Shown in pieces: positions 1 through 7,587 of a stretch of 31,361 nt of DNA. Position 1 is the first letter of the stretch. Each line of letters starts with the position of its first letter. The stretch lies in the NCBI GenBank assembly GCA_003151595.1, contig PLXW01000038.1:1-31361 (forward strand), read 5' to 3'. This DNA comes from Myxococcales bacterium (GTDB lineage Bacteria > Myxococcota > Polyangia > Polyangiales > Polyangiaceae). The translations under genes and the position numbers were made by a program. The notes beneath the pieces were generated by a model that was given only the letters and a program-made list of their open reading frames with translations, did not search any database and had not been told where the DNA came from.

Positions 1-1028
1 GCGAGACGCTGCTCGAGATGCAGCGAAGCTCGCCGGCGCCGAAGCCGCGCTCCATCAAGCCCGACATCCTGCCGGCCGCCGAGCTGATGGTCCTGAAGCT
101 CCTCGAGAAGGATCGTCGCAAGCGCTACCAGGACGCCCACCACTTGCATGAAGAGCTGAAGGCCCTTCAGCGCTCGCTGCCGGCGACGCCGTGGGAGGTC
201 GCCGCCTCGGGCGATGCCGCCGCTCCTCCGCCTCCGCCGCCGCCGCAATCGCCGGGCGTCATCGAGTGGGCGAACCGCGCGGCGCTGTTCTCGCGCATGG
301 TGAGCCGCTGCTACCCGCAGGGGAACGCGCCGTCGGAGATTCAGAGCGCGGTGGCGCAGGCGTGGGATCTCGCATCGCGCGCGACGCGGCTCGAAGGCGA
401 AGTGGCCAGCCACACGCGCAAGCTCGAGTCGCTCGAGCGACGGGGGCGCGCGCTGCGCGCCGAGATCGGGCGAAAGGTCGAAGAGCTGGCGCACGAAGAA
501 TCGCGCGCGCTCCGCGACGCGAACGCCGAACAGACCGAGGCCGTGCGTTTGCGCGAGCTCGTGCAGGCGGCCGAGAAGGGCGCGGCGACGGCGAAGCAAG
601 CGGCCGACTCCGGCGGGGGTGGCCCGGCGGCAGGACTTCGTGCGCTCTACGAGCGCGCGGGGGCGGCGCAGGCGCTGCTCGACGCGCGACGCGAGCAGCT
701 CACCGAGCGCGATCAGAAGGCGACCGTGAAGGACCAGCAGGCGCGCGACCTGCGCCGTCAGATCGACGAGCTCCGCGCGCAGCTCTCGCGCTACGCCGAG
801 GCGCTCGAAGAAGATCTCACGTCGGGTCGCGAGAAGGTCGCGGCGCGCACGCGCGAAGGGCTCGCGTTCGAGAAGGCGTTCAGCGAAGTCTCGACGCTTC
901 TCTTGAATCACCTGAAGGCGAAGCCCGAGGCGCGCGACCTCCTGCAAGACTTGATGATTGCGATGCACGGCGGCTCAGCGGCGCAGCCGAAGCCTGCCGG
1001 TCCGGAGTCGCGAAGCCCGGGGGGGTGA
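1..1028 (+). CDS. Ser/Thr protein kinase C-terminal part with coiled coil (5' truncated by window edge)
   Basis: The reading frame is open from the first complete codon (position 3) and has no convincing start, so the gene begins outside the window. The first ~55 visible residues look like the end of a eukaryote-like protein kinase C-lobe: the segment LLEKDRRKRYQDA matches the usual 'dP..Rp.da' helix, followed by an 'eL..l' helix. A proline-only run (PPPPPPP) and then about 170 residues of heptad-like, Arg/Glu/Ala-rich sequence (roughly visible residues 113-285) predict a long coiled coil. No transmembrane segment is visible. It ends at a TGA 36 bp from the convergent DUF1232 gene. The kinase assignment rests only on the tail, because the HRD and DFG motifs lie off the window. 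The coiled coil suggests oligomerisation or scaffolding, which is inference. Confidence 0.7.
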   Translation, partial: ETLLEMQRSSPAPKPRSIKPDILPAAELMVLKLLEKDRRKRYQDAHHLHEELKALQRSLPATPWEVAASGDAAAPPPPPPPQSPGVIEWANRAALFSRMVSRCYPQGNAPSEIQSAVAQAWDLASRATRLEGEVASHTRKLESLERRGRALRAEIGRKVEELAHEESRALRDANAEQTEAVRLRELVQAAEKGAATAKQAADSGGGGPAAGLRALYERAGAAQALLDARREQLTERDQKATVKDQQARDLRRQIDELRAQLSRYAEALEEDLTSGREKVAARTREGLAFEKAFSEVSTLLLNHLKAKPEARDLLQDLMIAMHGGSAAQPKPAGPESRSPGG

Positions 1029-1064
1029 GATGCGGGTGAGCCCGGTCGTCGAAGCGAACGCGCG

Positions 1065-1613
1065 CTAGACGAGCTTCGCGCTCAGGAACGCGCGGAGCTT
1101 GATCAGCGTCTTCACGTCGCGCGCGAAGCTCGGCACCTGGTAGTCCTTCGCCCACGCGGTGACTTCGTGCACGAACGTGTCGCGCGTCTCGTTGCTGGCA
1201 AGCACCTCGTCGACCGTGCGCCCGCGGGCCGCGCCCTTGCGCAGGTTCTTCACGTACGCCTCGAGCCGCGGGTACACGTCGCCGAGGAAGGCGCGCACCT
1301 GCGTCGCGTCGTGCGCGAGGCGAGCGAGCTGCTCGTTCGACGCCGCGTCGGGCGACTCTTCGGCCGCGAGCGAGGCCGCCACGCGCAAGACGAAGGCGTC
1401 GTCGAGAAAGCCAAGGTCGTCGATGCCGTCCGGAATCAGGTCGAGCGACTTGAAGATGTAGCTGAGCCCCGCGACGGCGTAGCGCCGCACGGGCTCGGGC
1501 GCGTCGGACGACGTGATCGCTCCGAGCGCGTTGGCGTCTTCGCCCAGCGTGCGAAGGAACGAGGGGAAGATCTCCAGGTAGCGAGCGTCGAGCGTGGGAT
1601 CCAGGTCGGTCAT
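1065..1613 (-). CDS. DUF1232 (YkvA-like) domain protein
   Basis: A 182-residue protein. Residues ~46-80 (YAVAGLSYIFKSLDLIPDGI, then DDLGFLDDAFVL) match the DUF1232/YkvA signature, a short hydrophobic hairpin with an 'sP.DliPd.i...G..DD' core. The family has no established biochemical role and is often membrane-associated. The C-terminal half is charged and helical. It lies 51 bp downstream of the Ser/Thr kinase gene on the same strand, and a GCGTGAGG/CCTCACGC dyad sits directly before its ATG, so its expression may be uncoupled from the kinase. It converges with the kinase fragment at the left edge. The family call is fairly secure; the function is unknown. Confidence 0.75.
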   Translation of the reverse strand: MTDLDPTLDARYLEIFPSFLRTLGEDANALGAITSSDAPEPVRRYAVAGLSYIFKSLDLIPDGIDDLGFLDDAFVLRVAASLAAEESPDAASNEQLARLAHDATQVRAFLGDVYPRLEAYVKNLRKGAARGRTVDEVLASNETRDTFVHEVTAWAKDYQVPSFARDVKTLIKLRAFLSAKLV

Positions 1614-1614
1614 G

Positions 1615-1644
1615 GCGTGAGGCTCCGCGAGTAGGCCCTCACGC
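1615..1644 (-). promoter_or_regulatory. 8-bp dyad in the leader of the DUF1232 gene
   Basis: GCGTGAGG and its exact complement CCTCACGC are separated by 14 bp, immediately upstream of the DUF1232 ATG (1611-1613). In RNA it could fold over the ribosome-binding region. In DNA it could be an operator. No T-run follows, so it is a poor intrinsic terminator for the upstream kinase gene. The role is inference from position and symmetry only. Confidence 0.35.
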
Positions 1645-1664
1645 TATCACCGCCCGGGGCGGCG

Positions 1665-2993
1665 CTACATCGATCGCGCGACGGCGATGCCCAGGAGCAG
1701 CCCGGCCGCCATCGCCGCGACCACCAGGATGACGACGACCCACGCCGTCACCGACCGCCGGAGCACCGGCCCGCCCGGCGCCTCGAGCACGGGGAGGTCT
1801 TTCGAGGGCATCGTGTGATCGCGCGGCTCCACCACGACGACGCGCGGCGCCGGGATCGGCGTGTTGATCTGCACCGCGCCGCCTGCGCTCTGAAGCGTGC
1901 CGCCCGGAGACTTCCCGTCGAGCGGATGCGGCGTCGGGTCGAGCGTGGGCGCGACGGACGCGATCGGCGTGTGCCGCTCGCTCGACGCGCCGGGCGAAAT
2001 CCCCGCGCTCCCCGGCCCGAAGATCGACGGCACCGAAGGCAAGCGGCTGAGCGGAATCCCGTGGCCGCGCGACGTGTCGGTGGTCGCGGACGGCGACGTC
2101 GTCCCCACGGGGAGCGCGCGCGCCATCTCCAGCGCCGACGAGAACCGCCGCGTCATGTCCTTCTGCATCGCGCGCTCGACGATGGGCGAAATCGACGACA
2201 GGTTCGGATCGACCTTCTCCAGCGTGTCCGGATTGAGCGTCATCACCGCCGCGAGCCGCGCGTACTCGGTGGGCGCGGGGAACGCGACACGCCCGGTGAG
2301 CATCTCCCACGTCATCACGCCCGCGCTCCACAGATCGCTCCGCGGGTCCACGTCGCGCGGGTTCTTCACCTGCTCCGGGCTCATGTACGCCGGCGTCCCG
2401 AGCAGCGCGCCCGTGCGCGTGCGCGACCCCATGCCGCCGGCCGTGTCCATGACCTTGGCGATCCCGAAGTCGAGCAGCTTGATCTGGAACTGCCCGTTCG
2501 GCTCACGAGCGAGGAACACGTTCTCGGGTTTCAAGTCGCGGTGCACGATCCCCTGCGCGTGCGCTGCCGCGAGGCCGGCGAGGATCCCCTGGAGGATCGT
2601 CAGCGCCTGCTGCATCGGCACCCGCCCGCCGTTCGCCGTGTAGGCCGAGAGCGGCACCCCTTCGAGCAGCTCCATCACGATGTACGGCGTCCCCTCTTCG
2701 GCCTGCGCGGCCTCGAAGACGCGGAGGATGTTCGGATGGATCAACCGCTGGCAAGTGCGCCCCTCTTCGACGAACCGCGCGAGCACGTCGATGTCGCCGA
2801 TGAACTCGGGACGAAGGACCTTGATGGCGAATTGTTTGGCGTCGACCGGATAGTTCCCGCTCCCCGACGACATCGGGCCCAGCGACTCGGCGGCGAAGAC
2901 CGCGCCCATGCCCCCTTCGCCGATCAAGCGCGTGAGCTTGAAGCGCTTGGACAGCACCGCACCTACGAGGGTCTCCGCGCTCGCCACCATCAC
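1665..2993 (-). CDS. Membrane-anchored Ser/Thr protein kinase (Pkn/STPK family)
   Basis: A complete 442-residue eukaryote-like kinase. The glycine loop is GEGGMG (25-30), the ATP-binding lysine is in AIK (K58), the catalytic loop is HRDLKPEN (151-158, D153), the metal motif is DFG (175-177) and an SPE (205-207) stands in place of APE. All catalytic residues are present, so activity is expected. Residues ~300-410 are Pro/Ser/Thr-rich and likely disordered. A single hydrophobic segment near the C-terminus (about 415-440) is followed by a short tail with no evident sensor domain, so the kinase domain should face the cytoplasm. The start is GTG 2993 or the adjacent ATG 2990, only 6-9 bp after the pheT stop, which implies co-transcription with pheT. 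Phosphorylation targets cannot be read from the sequence. Confidence 0.93.
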   Translation of the reverse strand: MMVASAETLVGAVLSKRFKLTRLIGEGGMGAVFAAESLGPMSSGSGNYPVDAKQFAIKVLRPEFIGDIDVLARFVEEGRTCQRLIHPNILRVFEAAQAEEGTPYIVMELLEGVPLSAYTANGGRVPMQQALTILQGILAGLAAAHAQGIVHRDLKPENVFLAREPNGQFQIKLLDFGIAKVMDTAGGMGSRTRTGALLGTPAYMSPEQVKNPRDVDPRSDLWSAGVMTWEMLTGRVAFPAPTEYARLAAVMTLNPDTLEKVDPNLSSISPIVERAMQKDMTRRFSSALEMARALPVGTTSPSATTDTSRGHGIPLSRLPSVPSIFGPGSAGISPGASSERHTPIASVAPTLDPTPHPLDGKSPGGTLQSAGGAVQINTPIPAPRVVVVEPRDHTMPSKDLPVLEAPGGPVLRRSVTAWVVVILVVAAMAAGLLLGIAVARSM

Positions 2994-2999
2994 GTCAGC

Positions 3000-5426
3000 T
3001 CATGCTCGCAGGGTCGCGCCGAAACGCGCCGTGACTTCGGACACCACCTTCGCATGCTGCGCGTCGACCTCGGCGTCGGTCAACGTGCGATCGGGGCGCC
3101 GGTAGACGACGCGGAAGGCGAGGCTGGCGTGATCGGTCGGAATGGCGCCGCCGGTGAAGCGGTCGAAGAGGCGCACGTCCTCGGCGAGGTCTCCCGCCGC
3201 GGAGCGAACCGCCGCTTCCACTTCGCCGGCCGCGACCGCGTCGCTCACGACGAGCGCGATGTCGCGTGCGCTCGCAGGGAGGCGCGGGATCGCGCGGTAG
3301 ACGGACGGCGCGCGACCGATCGACTCGAGCGCGTCGAGATCGATCTCGACGACGGCGATGTCGCCCGCGATGTCGAGCGCGAGGGCGTCGCGCACGTCCG
3401 GGTGCAGGAGGCCGAGTCGACCGACCGACTTCCCATCGACGAGGATCTCGGCGGCGGCGCGCGGGTGAAGATGCGCCGGTCGCTCGCTCGTGATCGCGCG
3501 CACGGTCGATGCGCGGTTGGCGAAGCTGTGCACGATCGACTCCGCGATCCCCTTGGCGTCCCACACGTCGACCGCTTCGGGCTTCGTGAGCCACGCCGCG
3601 CGCTCTCCGGTGACGACCGCGGCGAACGACGCGCGCTCCTCGGGGAGCTTCGAGCCTGCGAGCGGCGCAAGGAACAGCGCGCCGAGCGTGAAGAAGCGCG
3701 CGTCGCGCTCTCCGCGACGCGACGCGAGGTCCGCCGCGCGAAGGAGCCCCGGGAGGAGGCTCGTGCGCATCACTTCCTGATTCTCGTTGAGCGGGTTCTT
3801 CACCCGAACCGACGGCGCGGGCGCGCCGAGCTTGGCGAGGACGGCGGCATCGACGAAGGCGTAGGTCACCGCCTCGAAGAGCCCGACGGTCACGGCGCAC
3901 GAACGCGCGCGCGCATACAGCCCCTCGCGCGTCGCCCCTTCGCGCGTCGGGCGGATGTGCGGGAGCACGCCCGGGATGGCGTCGAAGCCGTGCACGCGGC
4001 CGATCTCCTCGATGAGATCGATCTCGCGCGCCAGGTCGGGGCGATGCGTGGGGATGTCGAAGCGCGCGCCCCCTTCGATCGGCCCGTTCACGGCGCATCC
4101 GAGACGCTCGAGGATCGCCATGGCGACGTTCCACGGAATCTCGACGCCCAGGATCCGCTTCAAGCGCTCTTCGCGCAGCGGCACTACGCGCCGCACGAAC
4201 GGCTTCTCGACGACGTGAATCGACCCCGACACCGCGTGCGCGCCCGCCAGCTCCGTCGCCAGCGACGCGGCGTGCGCCAGGACGTCGGCCACGTCCCCCG
4301 GATCGACGCCGCGCTCGAACCTGTGGCTCGACTCGGTGTGGAGCCCGTAGCGCCGCGCCGCGCGACGCACGCCCCGCGGCTCGAAGTACGCGCACTCGAA
4401 GAGCACGCGCTTGGTGGTCGCCTCGATCTCGCTGTTCGCCGCCCCCATCACCCCCGCGAGCGCCACGGGCAACGCTCCGTCGGCGATCACCAGGTCGTCA
4501 GCGGTCAGCGTGCGGGCCACGCCGTCGAGCGTCGTCATCGCTTCGCCTTCGCGCGCGCGCCGCACGATGATCGTTCCCCCCTTCACGCGGTCGAGATCGA
4601 ACGCGTGCATCGGGTGCCCGTACTCGAGCATCACGAGGTTCGTGATGTCGACCACGTTGGAGATCGAACGGACGCCGAGCGACGCCAGGCGGTACCGGAG
4701 CCACAAAGGTGATGGGCCGATCGTCACGTCGACCACTGCGGTCGCGCCGTAATGCGGGCAACGCTCGCCGTCTTCCACGACGACCTTCGCCATCGCGTCG
4801 ATCGTCGTCCCCGTCGCCACGCGCGACGGCGCGTGCGCTTCCGGCGCCACGAACTTCACGCCCAGGAGCGCCGCGATCTCGCGCGCGAGGCCGATGTGCC
4901 CGAGGCCGTCGGGGCGATTCGGCGTGAGCCCGATCTCGAGGATGGTGTCGCGCGCGCTCGGCACGACGTCGACGAACTTGTCGCCGACCTTCGCGCTCTT
5001 CGCCGGGAGCACCAGGATCCCGTCGCTGTCGTCGGTGAGCCCCAGCTCCGCTTCGCTGCAGAGCATCCCTTCGCTCGTCACGCCGGCGATGGCGCGCGAC
5101 TCGATCTTCATCTTCTTCGCCGGGAGATAGGCCCCCAGCGGCGCCAGCACGACGAGCCCGCCGGGCGCCGGCACGTTCGGCGCGCCGCAGACGATCTCGA
5201 TCGAGCCCGCCGGGCCGCGATCGACCATCACCAGGTTCAGCCCCGACTTCGAAGGATGCGGCCGCACGGACACGACGGCCACCACCACGCACGCTTCGGC
5301 CCCCTCGCCGTACTCGTGCATCGCTTCCACTTCGAGCCCCGCGGCCGTGAAGCGCGCGGCGATCTCTTTGGGTGTCGCCGTGAGCTGCGGAACGAGGGCG
5401 CGGAGCCACTGAATCGAGGCCTTCAT
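3000..5426 (-). CDS. pheT: Phenylalanine-tRNA ligase beta subunit
   Basis: An 808-residue subunit of the alpha2-beta2 enzyme that charges tRNA-Phe. Domains in order: an EMAP-II/OB-type tRNA-binding domain (~40-150), the B3/4 editing domain (region with ANSEIEATTKRVLFECAYFEP-like sequence), the B5 domain, the catalytic-like core, and a C-terminal FDX-ACB anticodon-binding domain (starting near LPASARDIALVV). The length fits the family. I chose ATG 5424-5426 because the product begins MKASIQWLR, as expected for PheT; the open frame continues upstream but without homology. The gene is separated from pheS by a plus-strand gene (5596-6219), so it needs its own promoter or an antisense-spanning transcript. 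It is followed by the Ser/Thr kinase gene 6 bp downstream. Confidence 0.97.
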   Translation of the reverse strand: MKASIQWLRALVPQLTATPKEIAARFTAAGLEVEAMHEYGEGAEACVVVAVVSVRPHPSKSGLNLVMVDRGPAGSIEIVCGAPNVPAPGGLVVLAPLGAYLPAKKMKIESRAIAGVTSEGMLCSEAELGLTDDSDGILVLPAKSAKVGDKFVDVVPSARDTILEIGLTPNRPDGLGHIGLAREIAALLGVKFVAPEAHAPSRVATGTTIDAMAKVVVEDGERCPHYGATAVVDVTIGPSPLWLRYRLASLGVRSISNVVDITNLVMLEYGHPMHAFDLDRVKGGTIIVRRAREGEAMTTLDGVARTLTADDLVIADGALPVALAGVMGAANSEIEATTKRVLFECAYFEPRGVRRAARRYGLHTESSHRFERGVDPGDVADVLAHAASLATELAGAHAVSGSIHVVEKPFVRRVVPLREERLKRILGVEIPWNVAMAILERLGCAVNGPIEGGARFDIPTHRPDLAREIDLIEEIGRVHGFDAIPGVLPHIRPTREGATREGLYARARSCAVTVGLFEAVTYAFVDAAVLAKLGAPAPSVRVKNPLNENQEVMRTSLLPGLLRAADLASRRGERDARFFTLGALFLAPLAGSKLPEERASFAAVVTGERAAWLTKPEAVDVWDAKGIAESIVHSFANRASTVRAITSERPAHLHPRAAAEILVDGKSVGRLGLLHPDVRDALALDIAGDIAVVEIDLDALESIGRAPSVYRAIPRLPASARDIALVVSDAVAAGEVEAAVRSAAGDLAEDVRLFDRFTGGAIPTDHASLAFRVVYRRPDRTLTDAEVDAQHAKVVSEVTARFGATLRA

Positions 5427-5482
5427 CGCGGCCGAGGGATAGCACGAGTGGCCCCGGGAGCGCCCTTCGGAGGTCGGCAGGT

Positions 5483-5521
5483 CGATTTCTAGCAACGTTT
5501 GCTGCGGATGATCCGATGGGA
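5483..5521 (+). promoter_or_regulatory. Shared bipartite upstream block, copy 1
   Basis: TAGCAACGTT (5490-5499), ten unrelated bases, then GATCCGATGGGA (5510-5521). The same two blocks with the same 10-bp spacing occur at 9076-9107, and the similarity extends left to CGATT. This copy ends 74 bp before the ATG of the hypothetical gene at 5596; a TGTGA follows within 6 bp in both copies. The layout (GCAAC, 17 bp, CGAT) would suit an ECF-sigma-type promoter, but that is inference. A common binding site for a regulator is equally possible. Confidence 0.5.
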
Positions 5522-5595
5522 AGTTTGTGAGGGAAATTCTCACCAAAGACCCGAATTCCAAGAAGGCCCCTTCGGCCGCACGAGAGGACGAACCC

Positions 5596-6219
5596 ATGAA
5601 CACGACGACGACGACCCCGACGAAGAAGACGAAGAACGCGAAAACGAAGGCCGCCAAGGCCGAGTCCGCACCGGCGGCGGCGACGGGCGACCACACGCCG
5701 GTGAACGAAATGAAGCTCTTGGGAACGAAAGCGATAGGGCTGTGCACGCAGATCCGCGCGCTCTTCCCGAAGCTCGTGAGCATGACGGAGGAGGACAGGA
5801 AGCTGTCGCCGGGGAAGTTCCGCCTGGGCGAGCTCGAGGCGCTCACGGCCGTCATCAAGGCGACGGCGGCGTTTCCGCAGTACTTCGCCGCGCTCGGCGA
5901 CCAGGACTTCGGAGACGACCCGAGCACGTTCGAGTCGCAGCTCCTCCTCGATCGCATCGCGCGCCGCGAGGTGCTCGTGAGCGTTGCCGCCGCGCTCCAC
6001 GAAGCGGCGACCCTGTTCGACGACACGGTTCTCAAGGTCGGCGAGGTGATTCGCTCGCCGGCGCTCGCCGCGTACCAGGTGGCCGCGCCGCTCGCGAAGA
6101 GCAACGCGCAGCTTCGAACGAAGCTCCAACCCGCGCTGGTCTTCTACGGGAAACTCGGGAAGAAGTCGGCCCGGACCCGCAAGAAGAACAAGGCCTCGAA
6201 GAAGGTTCTCGCTTCCTGA
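5596..6219 (+). CDS. Hypothetical Lys/Ala-rich helical protein
   Basis: A 207-residue protein, not recognised. The N-terminus is a Thr/Lys/Ala-rich tail, the middle (~45-175) is mostly amphipathic helix, and the C-terminus is again strongly basic (KKSARTRKKNKASKK). No signal peptide, cysteine motif or membrane segment is seen. The basic tails are reminiscent of nucleic-acid-binding or histone-like accessory proteins, but I cannot name a family. ATG 5596 is chosen because GAGAGGA (5582-5588) lies 7 nt upstream; the open frame extends further left but would erase this site. It is transcribed against and between pheS and pheT, and carries one of two copies of a 39-bp upstream block. It converges with pheS across a 21-bp repeat array. 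Confidence 0.75.
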   Translation: MNTTTTTPTKKTKNAKTKAAKAESAPAAATGDHTPVNEMKLLGTKAIGLCTQIRALFPKLVSMTEEDRKLSPGKFRLGELEALTAVIKATAAFPQYFAALGDQDFGDDPSTFESQLLLDRIARREVLVSVAAALHEAATLFDDTVLKVGEVIRSPALAAYQVAAPLAKSNAQLRTKLQPALVFYGKLGKKSARTRKKNKASKKVLAS

Positions 6220-6237
6220 CGTCTGCGCTCGGACTCC

Positions 6238-6363
6238 TCTTCGGGGCAGTTCGACTGCTGATTTGTGCAGTTCGACTCCTCATTTGTGGAGTCGGACTGC
6301 CCTTCGGTGGAGTCTGACTCCACAAATGTGGAGTCGGTCTCCACAAATGTGGAGTCGGCGTGC
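6238..6363. repeat. Six imperfect 21-bp tandem repeats with internal dyad symmetry
   Basis: Units begin at 6238, 6259, 6280, 6301, 6322 and 6343. The best-conserved core is GACTCC-ACAAAT-GTGGAGTC. Within and between units GACTCCACA pairs with TGTGGAGTC (for example 6316-6335), so RNA from either strand can form multiple hairpins. The array fills the gap between the convergent ends of the 5596 gene and pheS. Because 21 is a multiple of three, a heptapeptide pattern (D-S-T-F-V-E-x and variants) reads through it. On the minus strand this is in the same frame as pheS, beyond its TGA. It is a candidate bidirectional termination region or protein-binding array, or a decaying repeat-coding segment. 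Confidence 0.85.
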
Positions 6364-6386
6364 TCTTCCAGGCGCATCGCGCGCGC

Positions 6387-7454
6387 TCAGAACTGCGCCA
6401 AGAACCTCGGGTCGTTCTCGAAGAACAAGCGCAGGTCGGGGAGGTCGTACCGGACCATCGCCATCCGCTCGATTCCCATCCCCAGCGCGAAGCCGGTCCA
6501 CTCCTCGGGATCGATTCCGCACTGCTCGAAGACGACGGGATGGATCATCCCGCAGCCGAGGATCTCGACCCAGCCGGTGTGCTTGCACACGTTGCATCCG
6601 GCGCGCGTTCCGTCGGGCTGACGGCAGCGGGCGCAGGCGACATCGACCTCCGCGCCTGGCTCGACGAACGGGAAGTAGCTCGGACGCCAGCGCACGGGGC
6701 TTCCGGCGCCAAAGAAGCGCTCGGCGAACTCGCCGAGGACGCCGCGCAGGTGGGCCATCGAGACGTCGCGGTCGACGAGGAACGCTTCGAGCTGGTGGAA
6801 CATCGCCGAGTGGGTCGCGTCGTCGTCGCGGCGGTAGACCGCGCCCGGCGCGATGAACGCGAACGGGGGCTTGCGTGAGCTCATCGCGCGAATCTGGACG
6901 TTGCTCGTGTGCGTCCGGAGCAGGAGCCCGTCGGTCGTCCAGAAGCTGTCCTGCATGTCCGTCGCGGGGTGGTCGGGAGGGAAGCCGAGCTTCGTGAAAT
7001 TGTTCTCCTCGAGCTCCACCTCGGGCCCGTCGTGAACGGCGAAGCCCATTCCGCGGAACACGTCGACGATCTCCTCGCGCACGATCGAGAGCGGGTGCTT
7101 GTGCCCGAGCGGCGCGGGCATGCGGGCGGGCATCGTGAGGTCGAACGGCCGCGCGTTCAGCTCCGCAGCGCGCTTGGTTCGCGCGAGCAACGAGAGGCAC
7201 TCGTCGAACTTGCGCTCCACTTCGGTCTTCAGCGCGTTCACCTTCTCGCCGATGGCCTTGCGCGCGTCGGCCGGGACGCCGCCCATGCCTTTCAGGATGG
7301 CGGTGAGCTCGCCTTTCTTTCCGAGGATCTTCGCGTTCTCGTCGCGCAGGACCTGCTCGGTCTCGGCGTGCTCGAACCGTGCCGGAAACTGCGCGCGAAG
7401 CTGCGCGAGCGCCGCGTCGATCGAGCCTTCTTGGGGCGTGGACGTCGTGGTCAT
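6387..7454 (-). CDS. pheS: Phenylalanine-tRNA ligase alpha subunit
   Basis: A 355-residue catalytic subunit of PheRS. An N-terminal coiled-coil tRNA-binding arm (to ~95) precedes the class II synthetase core. Visible markers are the motif-2 region (YRRDDDATHSAMFHQLE) and motif 3 near the C-terminus (GFALGMGIERMAMVRY). Two CxxC pairs (CARC and CNVC), followed by GWVEILGCGM, form the Cys-rich insertion seen in many bacterial PheS proteins. The start ATG 7452-7454 gives MTTTSTPQEG and a normal family length; no strong Shine-Dalgarno is seen before it, and the frame remains open upstream. It is isolated from both rplT and pheT by opposite-strand genes. Beyond its TGA the same frame stays open through the 21-bp repeat array. 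Confidence 0.96.
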   Translation of the reverse strand: MTTTSTPQEGSIDAALAQLRAQFPARFEHAETEQVLRDENAKILGKKGELTAILKGMGGVPADARKAIGEKVNALKTEVERKFDECLSLLARTKRAAELNARPFDLTMPARMPAPLGHKHPLSIVREEIVDVFRGMGFAVHDGPEVELEENNFTKLGFPPDHPATDMQDSFWTTDGLLLRTHTSNVQIRAMSSRKPPFAFIAPGAVYRRDDDATHSAMFHQLEAFLVDRDVSMAHLRGVLGEFAERFFGAGSPVRWRPSYFPFVEPGAEVDVACARCRQPDGTRAGCNVCKHTGWVEILGCGMIHPVVFEQCGIDPEEWTGFALGMGIERMAMVRYDLPDLRLFFENDPRFLAQF

Positions 7455-7587
7455 GGGGACGCGGGTTTGGGTAGCACGCTTGGGGCAGGGATTGGGCGGC
7501 GAACGGCCGGCGATCACGACCGCGACGCGGTTCGAAACCGCACGGAGCGACGGTCGGCCCCGGGAGGCGCTAAGCTGAGCCTTACGC

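Noticed and set aside
1815..4712. A 965-codon plus-strand open frame covering the kinase and pheT
   Set aside because: It is antisense to two well-conserved genes and is Arg/His-rich in the way that shadow frames in GC-rich DNA are. No domain is recognisable.
5427..6104. Upstream extension of pheT in the same open frame
   Set aside because: PheT homology begins at MKASIQWLR. The extension is antisense to a gene with a good ribosome-binding site and has no known domain.
7527..7541. GCGG-TTCGAAA-CCGC resembles a tRNA T-arm (7-base loop TTCGAAA)
   Set aside because: The stem is only 4 bp, there is no acceptor, D- or anticodon arm around it, and no CCA follows. Kept only as a chance dyad upstream of the V4R-like gene.
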